Assembly (NCBI RefSeq): GCF_016056295.1
Contig: NZ_JAECZB010000010.1
Span: 2,475 to 66,474, forward strand
Reading direction: 5' to 3'
From: Atlanticothrix silvestris CENA357
GTDB taxonomy: Bacteria > Cyanobacteriota > Cyanobacteriia > Cyanobacteriales > Nostocaceae
Length of the DNA stretch: 64,000 bases
Numbering within the stretch: position 1 is the first letter of the stretch; the number at the start of each line of letters is the position of its first letter. Under the pieces are notes generated by a model that was not told the DNA's origin, ran no database searches, and worked only from the letters and a program-made list of their open reading frames with translations. The position numbers and the translations under genes were made by a program. Below, piece after piece: positions 56,381 to 64,000 of this stretch.

Positions 56381-56412
56381 CACCCATAATGATGTTTTTA
56401 TCTGCATGGGTG
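56381..56412 (+). terminator. CACCCAT/ATGGGTG hairpin downstream of precursor 1
   Basis: CACCCAT (56381-56387) and ATGGGTG (56406-56412) pair across an 18-base loop. Hairpins of the same arm sequence recur after precursors 2 and 3. No T-run follows this copy, so it may be a processing or attenuating structure. Confidence 0.45.
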
Positions 56413-56450
56413 CTACCTAAAAACTTTGCACAAAATTGAGGAAATCGATC

Positions 56451-56657
56451 ATGATGTCTAATTTCTTTACAGAGCTATCTACAGAGCAACAAGAGCTTCT
56501 AACTGGAGGACAATGTTATGGAAGAAGAAAACAAGGTTGTGGAATGCCAAAATGTCAACAAGGAAGCAGACCTGATATAATCGTCAACGGTCATCTCACA
56601 GACACTAGTGAAGGTAAAACGTTTCCCGTCCGCATTTTAGGCTTTGTTGACCAGTAA
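56451..56657 (+). CDS. Double-glycine leader peptide 2
   Basis: 68 residues. Leader MMSNFFTELSTEQQELLTGG, with cleavage expected after residue 20. The core has three cysteines (QCYGRRKQGCGMPKCQQG) and then a hydrophobic/polar tail. The ATG at 56451 follows GAGGA at a good distance; a TTG at 56436 is possible. It lacks the leader hairpin seen before the other three, so it is regulated differently or depends on read-through past the upstream hairpin. Confidence 0.75.
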   Translation: MMSNFFTELSTEQQELLTGGQCYGRRKQGCGMPKCQQGSRPDIIVNGHLTDTSEGKTFPVRILGFVDQ

Positions 56658-56892
56658 GAGACGCTTGTAATTAGTAATGACAAAAAAGACTTATACAATT
56701 AACTTTCTTCAAAGTAATCAAATTTTGAGAGAGTTTGGTCAGTCTTTTATATTTTTTAAGGACATGAGATCAAAAAGATAGGTAATAGGTTAATATTTCG
56801 CTTTCTGTCACATCACTACTAAGATGCAAATAGTTTTGACTACTTGATGAATATCTTTTTAAAATATTACTCAATGTAGTCATCATATTCTC

Positions 56893-56925
56893 GCATCCAT
56901 GAAGGTATTTTGCCATCATGGGTGC
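56893..56925 (+). terminator. GCATCCAT/ATGGGTGC hairpin downstream of precursor 2
   Basis: The arms at 56893-56900 and 56918-56925 pair (one mismatch) and are followed by TATTTCTTT. This corresponds in place to the hairpins at 56381 and 57748. Confidence 0.5.
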
Positions 56926-57105
56926 TATTTCTTTATACCAAATAACTATATAATTTTGTGCATAATTGTTTGTACAAACGATTTATAATGCTTAATAATA
57001 AATGCTATTTAAGATGATTATTTATAATGCCAAATACATAATATTTTTATTTTTTTTACGACTAAAGAATCATTTATTTTCCCAATCAAATGTTTATAAC
57101 AGAGT

Positions 57106-57149
57106 CATAGGTAAACAACACCTATGTAATGTAAGTGAGGCAAATAATT
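57106..57149 (+). promoter_or_regulatory. Leader stem-loop and GTAAGTGAGG motif of precursor 3
   Basis: CATAGGT/ACCTATG hairpin (57106-57126) then AATGTAAGTGAGGCAAATAATT and the ATG. From about 57062 the sequence (ACTAAAGAATCATTTATTTT) is nearly identical to that before precursor 4, showing recent duplication. Confidence 0.7.
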
Positions 57150-57416
57150 ATGTCAAACCAAATGATCACATCTACTTTGCTTGTAGATTTATCCGCAGAT
57201 GAACAGCAGTTTGTAGCTGGTGGATTTGGATGGTCTAAGTCCTATAGTCGTAAAAAGTACGGCGGTGGTAAAGAGTATGGTGATTGTGAAAAAACAGATA
57301 AATATGAGTCACCCAACGGCGACTGCGGTGGAGGAAGTATGTATGTCGGCTACAAAATCACAGTAACACCAATTTATAAGTGTGTAGATGATGAAACTGG
57401 TAAGTGGCATCACTAG
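57150..57416 (+). CDS. Double-glycine leader peptide 3
   Basis: 88 residues. Leader MSNQMITSTLLVDLSADEQQ ending FVAGG, cleavage after residue 25. The core begins FGWSKSYSRKKYGGGKEYG and contains the block NGDCGGGSMYVGYKITVTP and KCVDDETG. It has three cysteines. The second half of the core is shared with precursor 4, the first half is not. It is likely a recent duplicate of precursor 4 or its parent. Confidence 0.82.
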   Translation: MSNQMITSTLLVDLSADEQQFVAGGFGWSKSYSRKKYGGGKEYGDCEKTDKYESPNGDCGGGSMYVGYKITVTPIYKCVDDETGKWHH

Positions 57417-57747
57417 TGGATGTAATGAGTATGCGGAGGATAAAACTCATATAATTCATCTTGAGTGAATTATATTTTGAGAGAGTTTGATCAGTCTCTA
57501 ATATTCATTTAGGATGTTAGTTCAAAAAGATAGCTAATATAGGCCTCTGATTTGATTTTTGAAAAACCAAGTAGGCTAAAAACATGGCTGATAAATGTTT
57601 ATTTTTCAGCATACTCAGCAAAATTCAAGTAGGATTTCTATAAGTTAGCAATTAACTTTCTCTAACATCACTAAGAATGATGCAAAGAATTTCGAGTATT
57701 TGATGAATTATTTTGGCGGTATTACTCAATGTATTAACCGTGTTTTT

Positions 57748-57788
57748 GCACCCATTAAAGCATTTTGCTTTTGTGGGTGTATTTTTCT
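57748..57788 (+). terminator. GCACCCA/TGGGTGT hairpin downstream of precursor 3
   Basis: Arms at 57748-57754 and 57774-57780, followed by ATTTTTCTA. Structurally it corresponds to the hairpins at 56381 and 56893, but with a proper T-rich tail. Confidence 0.6.
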
Positions 57789-57931
57789 ATTAATATCAAC
57801 TAAAGAACAAACTCCAAAGTTTAATAGTACAATTTAGCTATTTCAATACAATACCTAAGACATAAATATTTCACATTTGTTTTAAGACTAAAGAGTCATT
57901 TATTTGCAAAATAAAATGTTTATAACAGAGT

Positions 57932-57975
57932 CATAGGTGAACAACACCTATGTAATGTAAGTGAGGCAAATAATT
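57932..57975 (+). promoter_or_regulatory. Leader stem-loop and GTAAGTGAGG motif of precursor 4
   Basis: CATAGGT/ACCTATG hairpin (57932-57952) then AATGTAAGTGAGGCAAATAATT and ATG, matching the precursor 3 leader except for one base in the loop. Confidence 0.7.
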
Positions 57976-58209
57976 ATGTCAAACCAAATGATCACATTTC
58001 CTTTGCTTGTGGATTTATCAGCAGAAGAACAGCAGTTCTTAGCTGGTGGATTTGGATGTTGTAAAAAGGATGATGACAAAGAAGACTCATGTGGTTCATC
58101 CAACGGCGACTGCGGTGGAGCAACTATGTATGTCGGCCACAAAATCAAAGTAACACCATATTCTAAGTGTGTAGGTGGTGAAACTGGTGGATGTGGATGT
58201 AGTAGTTAG
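57976..58209 (+). CDS. Double-glycine leader peptide 4, cysteine-rich core
   Basis: 77 residues. Leader MSNQMITFPLLVDLSAEEQQ ending FLAGG, cleavage after residue 25. The core has seven cysteines: GCCKK, DSCGSS, NGDCGG, SKCVGG and GGCGCSS. It shares NGDCGG, MYVGxKIxVTP and KCVxxETG with precursor 3. The high Cys count suggests disulfides, thioethers or metal binding; no modifying enzyme is nearby to choose among these. A strong terminator follows. Confidence 0.82.
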   Translation: MSNQMITFPLLVDLSAEEQQFLAGGFGCCKKDDDKEDSCGSSNGDCGGATMYVGHKIKVTPYSKCVGGETGGCGCSS

Positions 58210-58317
58210 TATTAGGAGGATAAAACTCACATCACTCAACATGAATTAAATTTTGAGTGAGTTGAGAAAGTCTTCCATATTCTCTTGAGGAATTAACTCA
58301 ATAGAATAAAGACAATT

Positions 58318-58348
58318 AAGTCAGGTGCTACCCTAGCACCTGACTTTT
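58318..58348 (+). terminator. Strong terminator ending the precursor cluster
   Basis: AAGTCAGGTGCTA (58318-58330) and TAGCACCTGACTT (58334-58346) form a perfect 13-bp stem with a 3-base loop and T-run. Confidence 0.92.
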
Positions 58349-58506
58349 TACTTATTTTTTATACTAGATGGAAATAGTGCTTAATTCCTTTTCCCTATAT
58401 ATGTGTCCTCTACCCCGTTGACCTTTCGCAGAAAAAAAGTTTGTCAAGATACAGCAAAATTATAAAATTCTTGGAGTATCAATTATTCTTTTGATTTCGT
58501 AGAGTC

Positions 58507-59403
58507 TTATCCTACTGATTGTTCATGAATCCAATCCTTTAAAATCGGATTAACTAATTCAGGAGCTTCATCTTGGGGGCAATGTCCTACTCCTTCCAGA
58601 GGAATAAACTTTAATACTTGTGGGTAGTTGGCTAGCTCTCGGCCTAAATCTACAGGTTCCCAAGGGTCAGCAGTTCCCCACAAGATAATGGCAGGACAAG
58701 GTAGCAGTGGTAAGAGATCTTCTGGTAGGGGGCCTGTAGAATAAGCAGTAAAGGCAACAAATACGGCTACAGCGCCAGGGTCGCTAGCTGGTGCAGTGAG
58801 AATATCTACCAACTCATCTGTCACTGTCTCGGCGTTAGCGTAGGCTTGCAATAGAATCTTCCGCACTGTTTTAGGTTTAGCAACTTGATTGAAAAAGAAA
58901 TTAGCAATTGGTTTAATAGATAATAGGCGTTGTAAAATTGGAGCGCCCACACGACGAGACCAGGGTAAAGTTGACCGTTTGCGATCGTGCAGTAACCTGA
59001 GAGAACAGTTAATCAAGGCAACCCCCAAAACTACATCCGCGTTGCTAACTGCTGCTTGCATAGCCACAATACAGCCTATAGAATTTCCTACTAAATAAGC
59101 TGGTTCACCCACTACTTCACGGCAAAAGTCTGCTACTTGCTGTCCCCATGTTTCTAGTGTGTAGGCGATTTCGTCACCTGGTTGAGGTTTAGCAGAACCA
59201 CCAAAACCAATCAAATCAATCGCAAAAACACGACAATTTTCTGCCAGTACGGGTATATTTTTTCGCCAGTGCCACCATGAGGCTCCAAAACCATGCACCA
59301 ACACAATCGCTGCACCAGAAGTTCCTTGAGTTTGATAGTTTATGGAAAAACCTCGCCAATTCCAAGTTTTTGTTGAGTTCAATGCGGTTGTAGAAGTCTT
59401 CAT
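58507..59403 (-). CDS. Alpha/beta-fold hydrolase
   Basis: A 298-residue esterase/lipase-fold protein: oxyanion LVHGFGASWWHWRKN (about 34), nucleophile elbow GNSIGC (Ser, about 107), Asp in GTADPWEP (about 245) and His in GVGHCPQDE (about 274). Close to plant pheophytinase-like and cyanobacterial chlorophyll-related hydrolases, but the substrate is not determined by sequence. It is transcribed toward the peptide cluster. Confidence 0.88.
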   Translation of the reverse strand: MKTSTTALNSTKTWNWRGFSINYQTQGTSGAAIVLVHGFGASWWHWRKNIPVLAENCRVFAIDLIGFGGSAKPQPGDEIAYTLETWGQQVADFCREVVGEPAYLVGNSIGCIVAMQAAVSNADVVLGVALINCSLRLLHDRKRSTLPWSRRVGAPILQRLLSIKPIANFFFNQVAKPKTVRKILLQAYANAETVTDELVDILTAPASDPGAVAVFVAFTAYSTGPLPEDLLPLLPCPAIILWGTADPWEPVDLGRELANYPQVLKFIPLEGVGHCPQDEAPELVNPILKDWIHEQSVG

Positions 59404-59831
59404 AAGAAATTGATGAATATATAGCTATAAATGTAAAGCAAAGATGTAAAACTGCTGACCACAAACATCAGGATGATGATTTTGATAAGAATTTATAAGA
59501 TCCTCAGATAGGGGAGCTTCTAGCATGATGTTTTATTCCTTAAGATCCTAGCCTGATTACAGAAGTTAGTATTTCAAAGCTAGCCACAACCAACTCCCAT
59601 GCACTCATCAAATTGTTGGAGTTACGTATGTAAAAATTACCATGTATTTATATGTAATGTAATGAAATTATCATCGGTGGTAGATTCAGTAGTTTCACAA
59701 TTTACGGTAGTTAAGTTGGTCTGTAAAATCATTGAATATCAAGCATCAACTATAAGGTTGGTTTGCACCAGATAAATTGACGCTAAATTTAACCTATATT
59801 TTTTGTTTTTAGTTCCTTGCGGCCAAAGAAG

Positions 59832-60386
59832 ATGACCATACTAGAAAAAGTTTATACTCCTGTTGGTAGCTACGCGCCAGATTTTGAACTGCCAGGAATT
59901 GACAATCAAGTACACCATCTCAGCCGTTATTTACAGAGTTTTCGTGCGGTTGGCGTTATTTCCTTATGCAATTACTGTCCTTATGTCAGCTTGTATTTAG
60001 ATAGGCTAAAAAACATTCAAGCAGAATTTGCCAAAGATGGCTTTACACTGATTGGCATGAACGGGAGTGATGTAAATGGACATCCGATGGAAAGTTTTGA
60101 AAATATGAAAACTTTTGCCCAAAATTATCAATTGAATTTCCCTTACCTGTGGGATTCAACCCAGGATGTCAGCCGTAGTTTTGGTGCTAGTAAAACACCA
60201 ATGGCTTTTTTAATCGATAAAGTTGGTATACTACGCTACAAAGGTCAAATTGATAATCATCCTGAAGATGCATTATCTATGGGAGAAGATTATTTAAAAA
60301 ATGCGATCGCCTGTTTATTTAAAGGTCAAGCAATTATCCTAACAGAGACAGAGCCAGTGGGAACCTCATTGATTTGGCGTAACTAG
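59832..60386 (+). CDS. Thioredoxin-fold AhpC/TSA-like protein
   Basis: A 184-residue peroxiredoxin-like protein: [14 protein letters not shown] near the N-terminus, then [10 protein letters not shown] in place of the usual CNHCPY (Cys pair, about 48-51), and [12 protein letters not shown] with cis-Pro. It likely reduces thiols or peroxides. The ATG at 59832 follows AAAGAAG. The His-to-Tyr change in the active-site motif is unusual but the two Cys remain. Confidence 0.85.
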   Translation: MTILEKVYTPVGSYAPDFELPGIDNQVHHLSRYLQSFRAVGVISLCNYCPYVSLYLDRLKNIQAEFAKDGFTLIGMNGSDVNGHPMESFENMKTFAQNYQLNFPYLWDSTQDVSRSFGASKTPMAFLIDKVGILRYKGQIDNHPEDALSMGEDYLKNAIACLFKGQAIILTETEPVGTSLIWRN

Positions 60387-60456
60387 ACATAGATGGTCAC
60401 TGTACTGCTATCTTAAATTGGAGGCAATTGCAACTTTTTTGATAAAGCGTAACTTC

Positions 60457-61185
60457 ATGGGAACGAATTACCGACGGGTTTTACTCAAAGTGAGTGGTGA
60501 AGCCTTAATGGGCAACATGGGCTATGGCATTGATCCAGAAGTGGTCAAAGAGATAGCACAAGAAGTAGCAGAGGTAATAGCCACTGGCGCTCAAATCGCT
60601 ATCGTCGTTGGCGGCGGCAATATTTTTCGTGGTGTCAAAGCGGCATCGGCGGGGATGGACAGGGCAACCGCTGACTACATAGGCATGATTGCCACGGTAA
60701 TGAATGCCATGACGCTACAAGATTCGTTGGAACGAATAGGGGTACAGACGCGGGTGCAGACTGCGATCGCTATGCAAGAATTAGCGGAGCCGTATATTCG
60801 TCGTCGTGCCATCCGTCATCTTGAAAAAGGGCGGGTGGTAATTTTTGGTGCTGGTTCAGGAAATCCCTTTTTTACCACTGATACCACTGCGGCCTTAAGA
60901 GCCGCAGAAATTGATGCCGAAGTGATTTTTAAAGCCACCAAGGTAGACGGAGTGTACGATGCTGACCCCCATGTCTATCCTGATGCCAAACGTTTCACCA
61001 GCCTTACTTACGCCCACGTTCTAGCCAAAGATTTGCGGGTAATGGATAGTACTGCGATTGCCTTGTGTAAAGAAAATAATATCCCAATTTTGGTATTTGA
61101 CTTATCGGTGCGAGGTAATATCCACCGAGCAGTCATGGGAGAATCCATCGGCACCCTTGTGGGAGGTTCTTGTGAAATTAGCTGA
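60457..61185 (+). CDS. pyrH: Uridylate kinase (UMP kinase)
   Basis: A 242-residue hexameric UMP kinase: [13 protein letters not shown] (phosphate loop), [45 protein letters not shown] and the C-terminal GxLVGGS. It makes UDP for pyrimidine nucleotide supply. The ATG at 60457 is preferred to upstream TTG. It overlaps frr by 14 bases, the order conserved across bacteria. Confidence 0.96.
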   Translation: MGTNYRRVLLKVSGEALMGNMGYGIDPEVVKEIAQEVAEVIATGAQIAIVVGGGNIFRGVKAASAGMDRATADYIGMIATVMNAMTLQDSLERIGVQTRVQTAIAMQELAEPYIRRRAIRHLEKGRVVIFGAGSGNPFFTTDTTAALRAAEIDAEVIFKATKVDGVYDADPHVYPDAKRFTSLTYAHVLAKDLRVMDSTAIALCKENNIPILVFDLSVRGNIHRAVMGESIGTLVGGSCEIS

Positions 61186-61720
61186 AGCTGAAAGTACAAT
61201 GCAAAAAACCGTTGAGTCAACTCAACGAGCTTTTAACACGATTCGCACTGGTCGCGCCAATTCGAGTCTACTAGATAAAGTACAGGTGGATTACTACGGT
61301 TCACCCACACCTTTAAAATCGTTGGCAAATATTAGCACACCGGATGCCACAACGATTTTAATTCAACCCTACGATAAGAGCAGTTTAAACATTGTTGAGA
61401 AGGCGATTTCCCTCTCAGATGTCGGTTTAACACCCAATAACGACGGTTCTGTAATTCGGTTGAATATTCCGCCCTTAACAAGCGATCGCCGTAAAGAATT
61501 AGTCAAGCTTGCTGCTAAGTATGCTGAAGAAGGTCGTGTTGCTATTCGTAATATCCGCCGCGATGCTATAGATTCGATTCGCAAACAAGAAAAAGCTTCT
61601 GAAATCTCTGAAGATGAATCAAAAGACCAACAAGATGATCTGCAAAAATTGACCAACAAATACACTGCCAGAATAGACGAGTTGTTGGTAGAAAAAGAAA
61701 AAGACATCTCCACTGTTTAA
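61172..61720 (+). CDS. frr: Ribosome recycling factor
   Basis: A 182-residue [67 protein letters not shown], and the C-terminal helices [19 protein letters not shown]. With EF-G it splits post-termination ribosomes. GTG start at 61172 inside pyrH, with GGAGG 5 bases upstream; this gives normal length, while the longer frame from 61058 does not. Confidence 0.96.
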   Translation: MKLAEAESTMQKTVESTQRAFNTIRTGRANSSLLDKVQVDYYGSPTPLKSLANISTPDATTILIQPYDKSSLNIVEKAISLSDVGLTPNNDGSVIRLNIPPLTSDRRKELVKLAAKYAEEGRVAIRNIRRDAIDSIRKQEKASEISEDESKDQQDDLQKLTNKYTARIDELLVEKEKDISTV

Positions 61721-61751
61721 AGCATCTAGTCTTAATAGTCCTTGGCTACCC

Positions 61752-61895
61752 TAACATTACGTGAGTTCGACAAGTCTTATTTGACCTCTCCGTGTCGGAG
61801 AGGGGAGCAAAAAGCTCAATTTTCCGTTACTCCTCCCTTTCCGTTTCGGAGAGGGAGGGAGTGAGTGAGAGGTTCATCGAACTCACGTTAACATT
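61752..61895. mobile_element. Miniature inverted-repeat element, family D, with 7-bp direct flanks
   Basis: Perfect 12-bp terminal inverted repeats ACGTGAGTTCGA (61759-61770) and TCGAACTCACGT (61877-61888) enclose 106 bp containing two related blocks (CTCTCCGTGTCGGAGAGGGG; CCTTTCCGTTTCGGAGAGGG). TAACATT flanks both ends (61752-61758 and 61889-61895). Non-coding. It sits between frr and its apparent terminator. Confidence 0.82.
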
Positions 61896-61920
61896 TGCTG
61901 AAGACAGGATGAAATATGAG

Positions 61921-61954
61921 GGCTGAAGAATGTTGTATCAATTCTTCAGCCTTT
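61921..61954 (+). terminator. Hairpin GGCTGAAGAAT/ATTCTTCAGCC
   Basis: An 11-bp perfect stem (61921-61931 and 61941-61951) and TTTG tail; the likely terminator of pyrH-frr, now separated from the operon by the element at 61752. Confidence 0.85.
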
Positions 61955-62238
61955 GTGTTTGCTCGAATATTTACTATAAATTTATCAAAAATGCTCATTA
62001 ATTAGTGAAAATTTTGTAATTACTGTTAATAATTAAGTGTATTTTAAAAGCTGCTCAATAAAACAAATAGCTGTCATGCAATAAATCACAAAAACTACAT
62101 TGAGTTACCTAAAACTGAATGCTACAAAATCTTTAGTAGTAATTTTTAAAATCAGTTAAAATCTAGTCACTATCTGTATTGTAGAGTACAAATATACACT
62201 AGAAAATCAATTAATTCAGGATAAAAAATTCAGGCATT

Positions 62239-63360
62239 ATGTACGACACCATCATCATCGGTGCTGGCCCAGCTGGGGGAACAGCAGCATATCACTTAGC
62301 TAAAAAGGGTCGCTCAGTATTAGTTTTAGAAAAAGAATCTTTACCAAGATACAAGCCATGTGGTGGTGGTGTGTCACCAGCGATCGCTCAATGGTTTGAC
62401 TTTGACTTTAGCCCAGCAATTTCTGTAAAAGCAGACTCCCTGCGCTTCACCTGGAAATTGGGCGACCCCGTAGAAGCTAAAATTGCCACAAAAGAACCAG
62501 TCTGGATGGTACGGCGAGATGTGTTTGACCATTTTCTCGTGCAGCAAGCCCAAAAGCAAGGCGCTGAACTGCGCGATCGCACAGAAGTCACAGGAATCGA
62601 GTTTAAAAGTGACCATTGGCAAGTAAACACAGCCAATAGCCCAGTTACAGGCCGCTACTTAATTGCAGCAGATGGCGCTAAGGGGCCAATGGCCAAATGG
62701 TTAGGTTTCAAAGACCGTAAACGTCGCCTAGCAGGAGCTTTAGAGGCAGAAGTTCCTGCCGTTGTAGAAAACAAATCGACAATTCACTTTGAGTTTGGCT
62801 TGGTCAAAAACGGCTATATCTGGAACTTCCCCAAAGCTGATGGTTATTCAATCGGCGTTGGTACATTTATTGGTGGTGAACCCCAAGACTTCAAAAAGAT
62901 TTTGGATGAATACGCTAAATCATTTAACGTAGAACTCACAGCTAGTAAGCAATATGGTCATCCCCTGTGTATTTGGGATGGTAATCAAACACTGCACACC
63001 CAAAATGCTGTTTTAGCTGGAGAAGCTGCTTGCATAGTTGATCCAATGACAGCAGAAGGCATTAGACCCTCAATTTTTAGTGGTTTACTAGCGGCTGTAG
63101 CTATTGATCAAGCACTTTCTGGTGATATCAACGCTTTAGAACAATATAGCGAAGCCATTAACGAACAATGGGGTAGTGATATGGCTTGGGCGCAAAAACT
63201 AGCTGGAGCATTTTATCGCTTTCCTGGGATTGGCTATAAAGCTGGTGTTAAGCGCCCCTCTGGTGCCCAAATGATGGGTAAAATTCTTTGTGGCGAACTA
63301 CGCTATGGTGACGTTGCTGGTCGGGCTCTTAAGCGTTTAATTCCTGGTTTTGGGGGTTAG
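62239..63360 (+). CDS. Geranylgeranyl reductase family FAD-dependent oxidoreductase
   Basis: A 373-residue flavoprotein of the ChlP/geranylgeranyl-reductase family. FAD fold IIIGAGPAGGTAAYHLA (about 5-21), PRYKPCGGGVSP (about 34-45), IAADGAKGPMAKWLG and the C-terminal VLAGEAACIVDPMTAEGIR (about 260-278). It is shorter than the true ChlP and may reduce other isoprenoids. It stands alone after about 340 bp of AT-rich DNA. Confidence 0.9.
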   Translation: MYDTIIIGAGPAGGTAAYHLAKKGRSVLVLEKESLPRYKPCGGGVSPAIAQWFDFDFSPAISVKADSLRFTWKLGDPVEAKIATKEPVWMVRRDVFDHFLVQQAQKQGAELRDRTEVTGIEFKSDHWQVNTANSPVTGRYLIAADGAKGPMAKWLGFKDRKRRLAGALEAEVPAVVENKSTIHFEFGLVKNGYIWNFPKADGYSIGVGTFIGGEPQDFKKILDEYAKSFNVELTASKQYGHPLCIWDGNQTLHTQNAVLAGEAACIVDPMTAEGIRPSIFSGLLAAVAIDQALSGDINALEQYSEAINEQWGSDMAWAQKLAGAFYRFPGIGYKAGVKRPSGAQMMGKILCGELRYGDVAGRALKRLIPGFGG

Positions 63361-63444
63361 TCAACAGTTAAAGAAAGAGGATTAAGAATTTCCGTGGCTG
63401 GGGCTTGAGGCTGGGTAAGGTGGAGATAAGTCAAGCGTAAAAGT

Positions 63445-64000
63445 TCAACCGCAATCATACTCAAAAAAGGCATTGCGTTTAGAGAAATCTGCGATCGCCT
63501 CAATCATCGCTTCATACCGAGTTGCGCTCAAAGATAGTAACTCAGGGTTCAGATAGATAAGCAATGCCCCATTTCTAGATACTATTTCTGAATGCAACTT
63601 AGTATCAGTTCCCGTCACCTCAATCCCATCCATCAAATCTGTTAATACTGTCCTCAATCCCAGCCGATGACGCATGAGCCATGCGGTAGAATGATTACTC
63701 CAGTCAGTACAAATGGCAAGGTGATCTCTCTCTGACTTATCTCTATCAACAACAACAGCCGGCGGCGTAATAAATTCTCGCCCCTGATCATAGTGATTGT
63801 TTCCCCTGGCGCTGCTAAGATTGCTTCCAATGCCACAATCTTCTTTATCAACTTGCCCCCGTCGTCCTTCTCCACGAGTTCCGGCGTTACGCTCATCCCG
63901 TAGGTGTCCTGAATACGAAACTTCTCACACTCTAAAACTTCCTCCGGCTTGAGATAATCCTGATGCTGTCTGCTGCTATAAGTCCTACGATCAATATCTT
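63445..64000 (-). pseudogene. C-terminal part of a plasmid replication protein (CyRepA1-like), frameshifted, cut by the window edge
   Basis: The minus strand reads DIDRRTYSSRQHQDYLKPEE and on to GKLIKKIVALEAILAAPGET before shifting frame near 63785-63795. In the next frame it continues seamlessly as GREFITPPAVVVDRDKSERD, then WSNHSTAWLMRHRLGL..., to a stop at 63445. One missing base accounts for the break. I recognise it, from memory, as the C-terminal part of the large cyanobacterial plasmid Rep proteins. The N-terminus lies outside the window. It is either a plasmid relic in the chromosome or a sequencing error. Confidence 0.6.

Overview
The window reads as chromosome-like DNA of a filamentous, heterocyst-forming cyanobacterium of the Nostoc/Anabaena type. 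The evidence is the abundance of HIP1 octamers (GCGATCGC), heptameric short tandem repeats (TGACAACTAACAACT-like), a HetP-family heterocyst gene (46.6 kb), an XisA/XisC-like heterocyst-element recombinase (32.5 kb), a XisI gene (9.9 kb) and many cyanobacterium-only gene families. This assignment is inferred from gene content; no rRNA or tRNA gene was found.

Layout. 0-7.4 kb: a 62-bp tandem repeat at the left edge, a Uma2-type nuclease, a kinase remnant, a DMT exporter, a peptidoglycan-binding/HEAT protein, then an MBOAT/SGNH acyl-transfer pair behind two miniature transposon-like elements. 7.4-20.4 kb: PadR regulator plus class V aminotransferase, XisI with a broken xisH, a glycosyltransferase-like protein, YjbQ, a Nif3-like protein, a beta-CASP metallo-hydrolase, a 40-residue membrane microprotein, and an orphan ParA/ribbon-helix-helix pair with palindromes in front. 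20.4-32.4 kb: a probable carbohydrate/redox stress block (GerMN lipoprotein, two glucosidase/debranching enzymes, aquaporin, glucose-dehydrogenase-like SDR, DM13 lipoprotein, NDH-2-like flavoprotein, DoxX, GMC oxidoreductase). 32.5-39.4 kb: accessory DNA with the XisA-like recombinase and many decayed genes: a histidine kinase with a nonsense codon and no ATPase domain, a kinase-FGE fusion that has lost its kinase core, a Trypco1 protein, and a ParD/VapB chimera beside a dead VapC. 39.6-49.3 kb: housekeeping (rsmA, ispE, trpC paralogue, yidD, polyprenol kinase), a two-component pair and the HetP-family gene behind about 1.8 kb of gene-free AT-rich DNA. 49.4-58.4 kb: a membrane protein, then a secretion and peptide cluster: HlyD adaptor, C39 peptidase-ABC exporter and four double-glycine leader precursor peptides. 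58.5-64 kb: alpha/beta hydrolase, peroxiredoxin-like protein, pyrH-frr, a geranylgeranyl-reductase-family flavoprotein and, at the right edge, a frameshifted plasmid-replication-protein remnant.

The most interesting system is the peptide-export locus at 50.5-58.35 kb. The four precursors share a leader ending LxxxQQxxxxGG (residue before GG is A or T) but have very different cores. Three of them share a 5' leader containing an ATAGGT/ACCTAT stem-loop followed by GTAAGTGAGG. Each intergenic stretch carries a CACCCAT/ATGGGTG hairpin, and a degenerate copy of a precursor start lies upstream of the exporter. No modification enzyme is present in the window. A second theme is decay and small-element traffic: several short inverted-repeat elements with visible target-site duplications, one of them ending exactly where a broken xisH begins.
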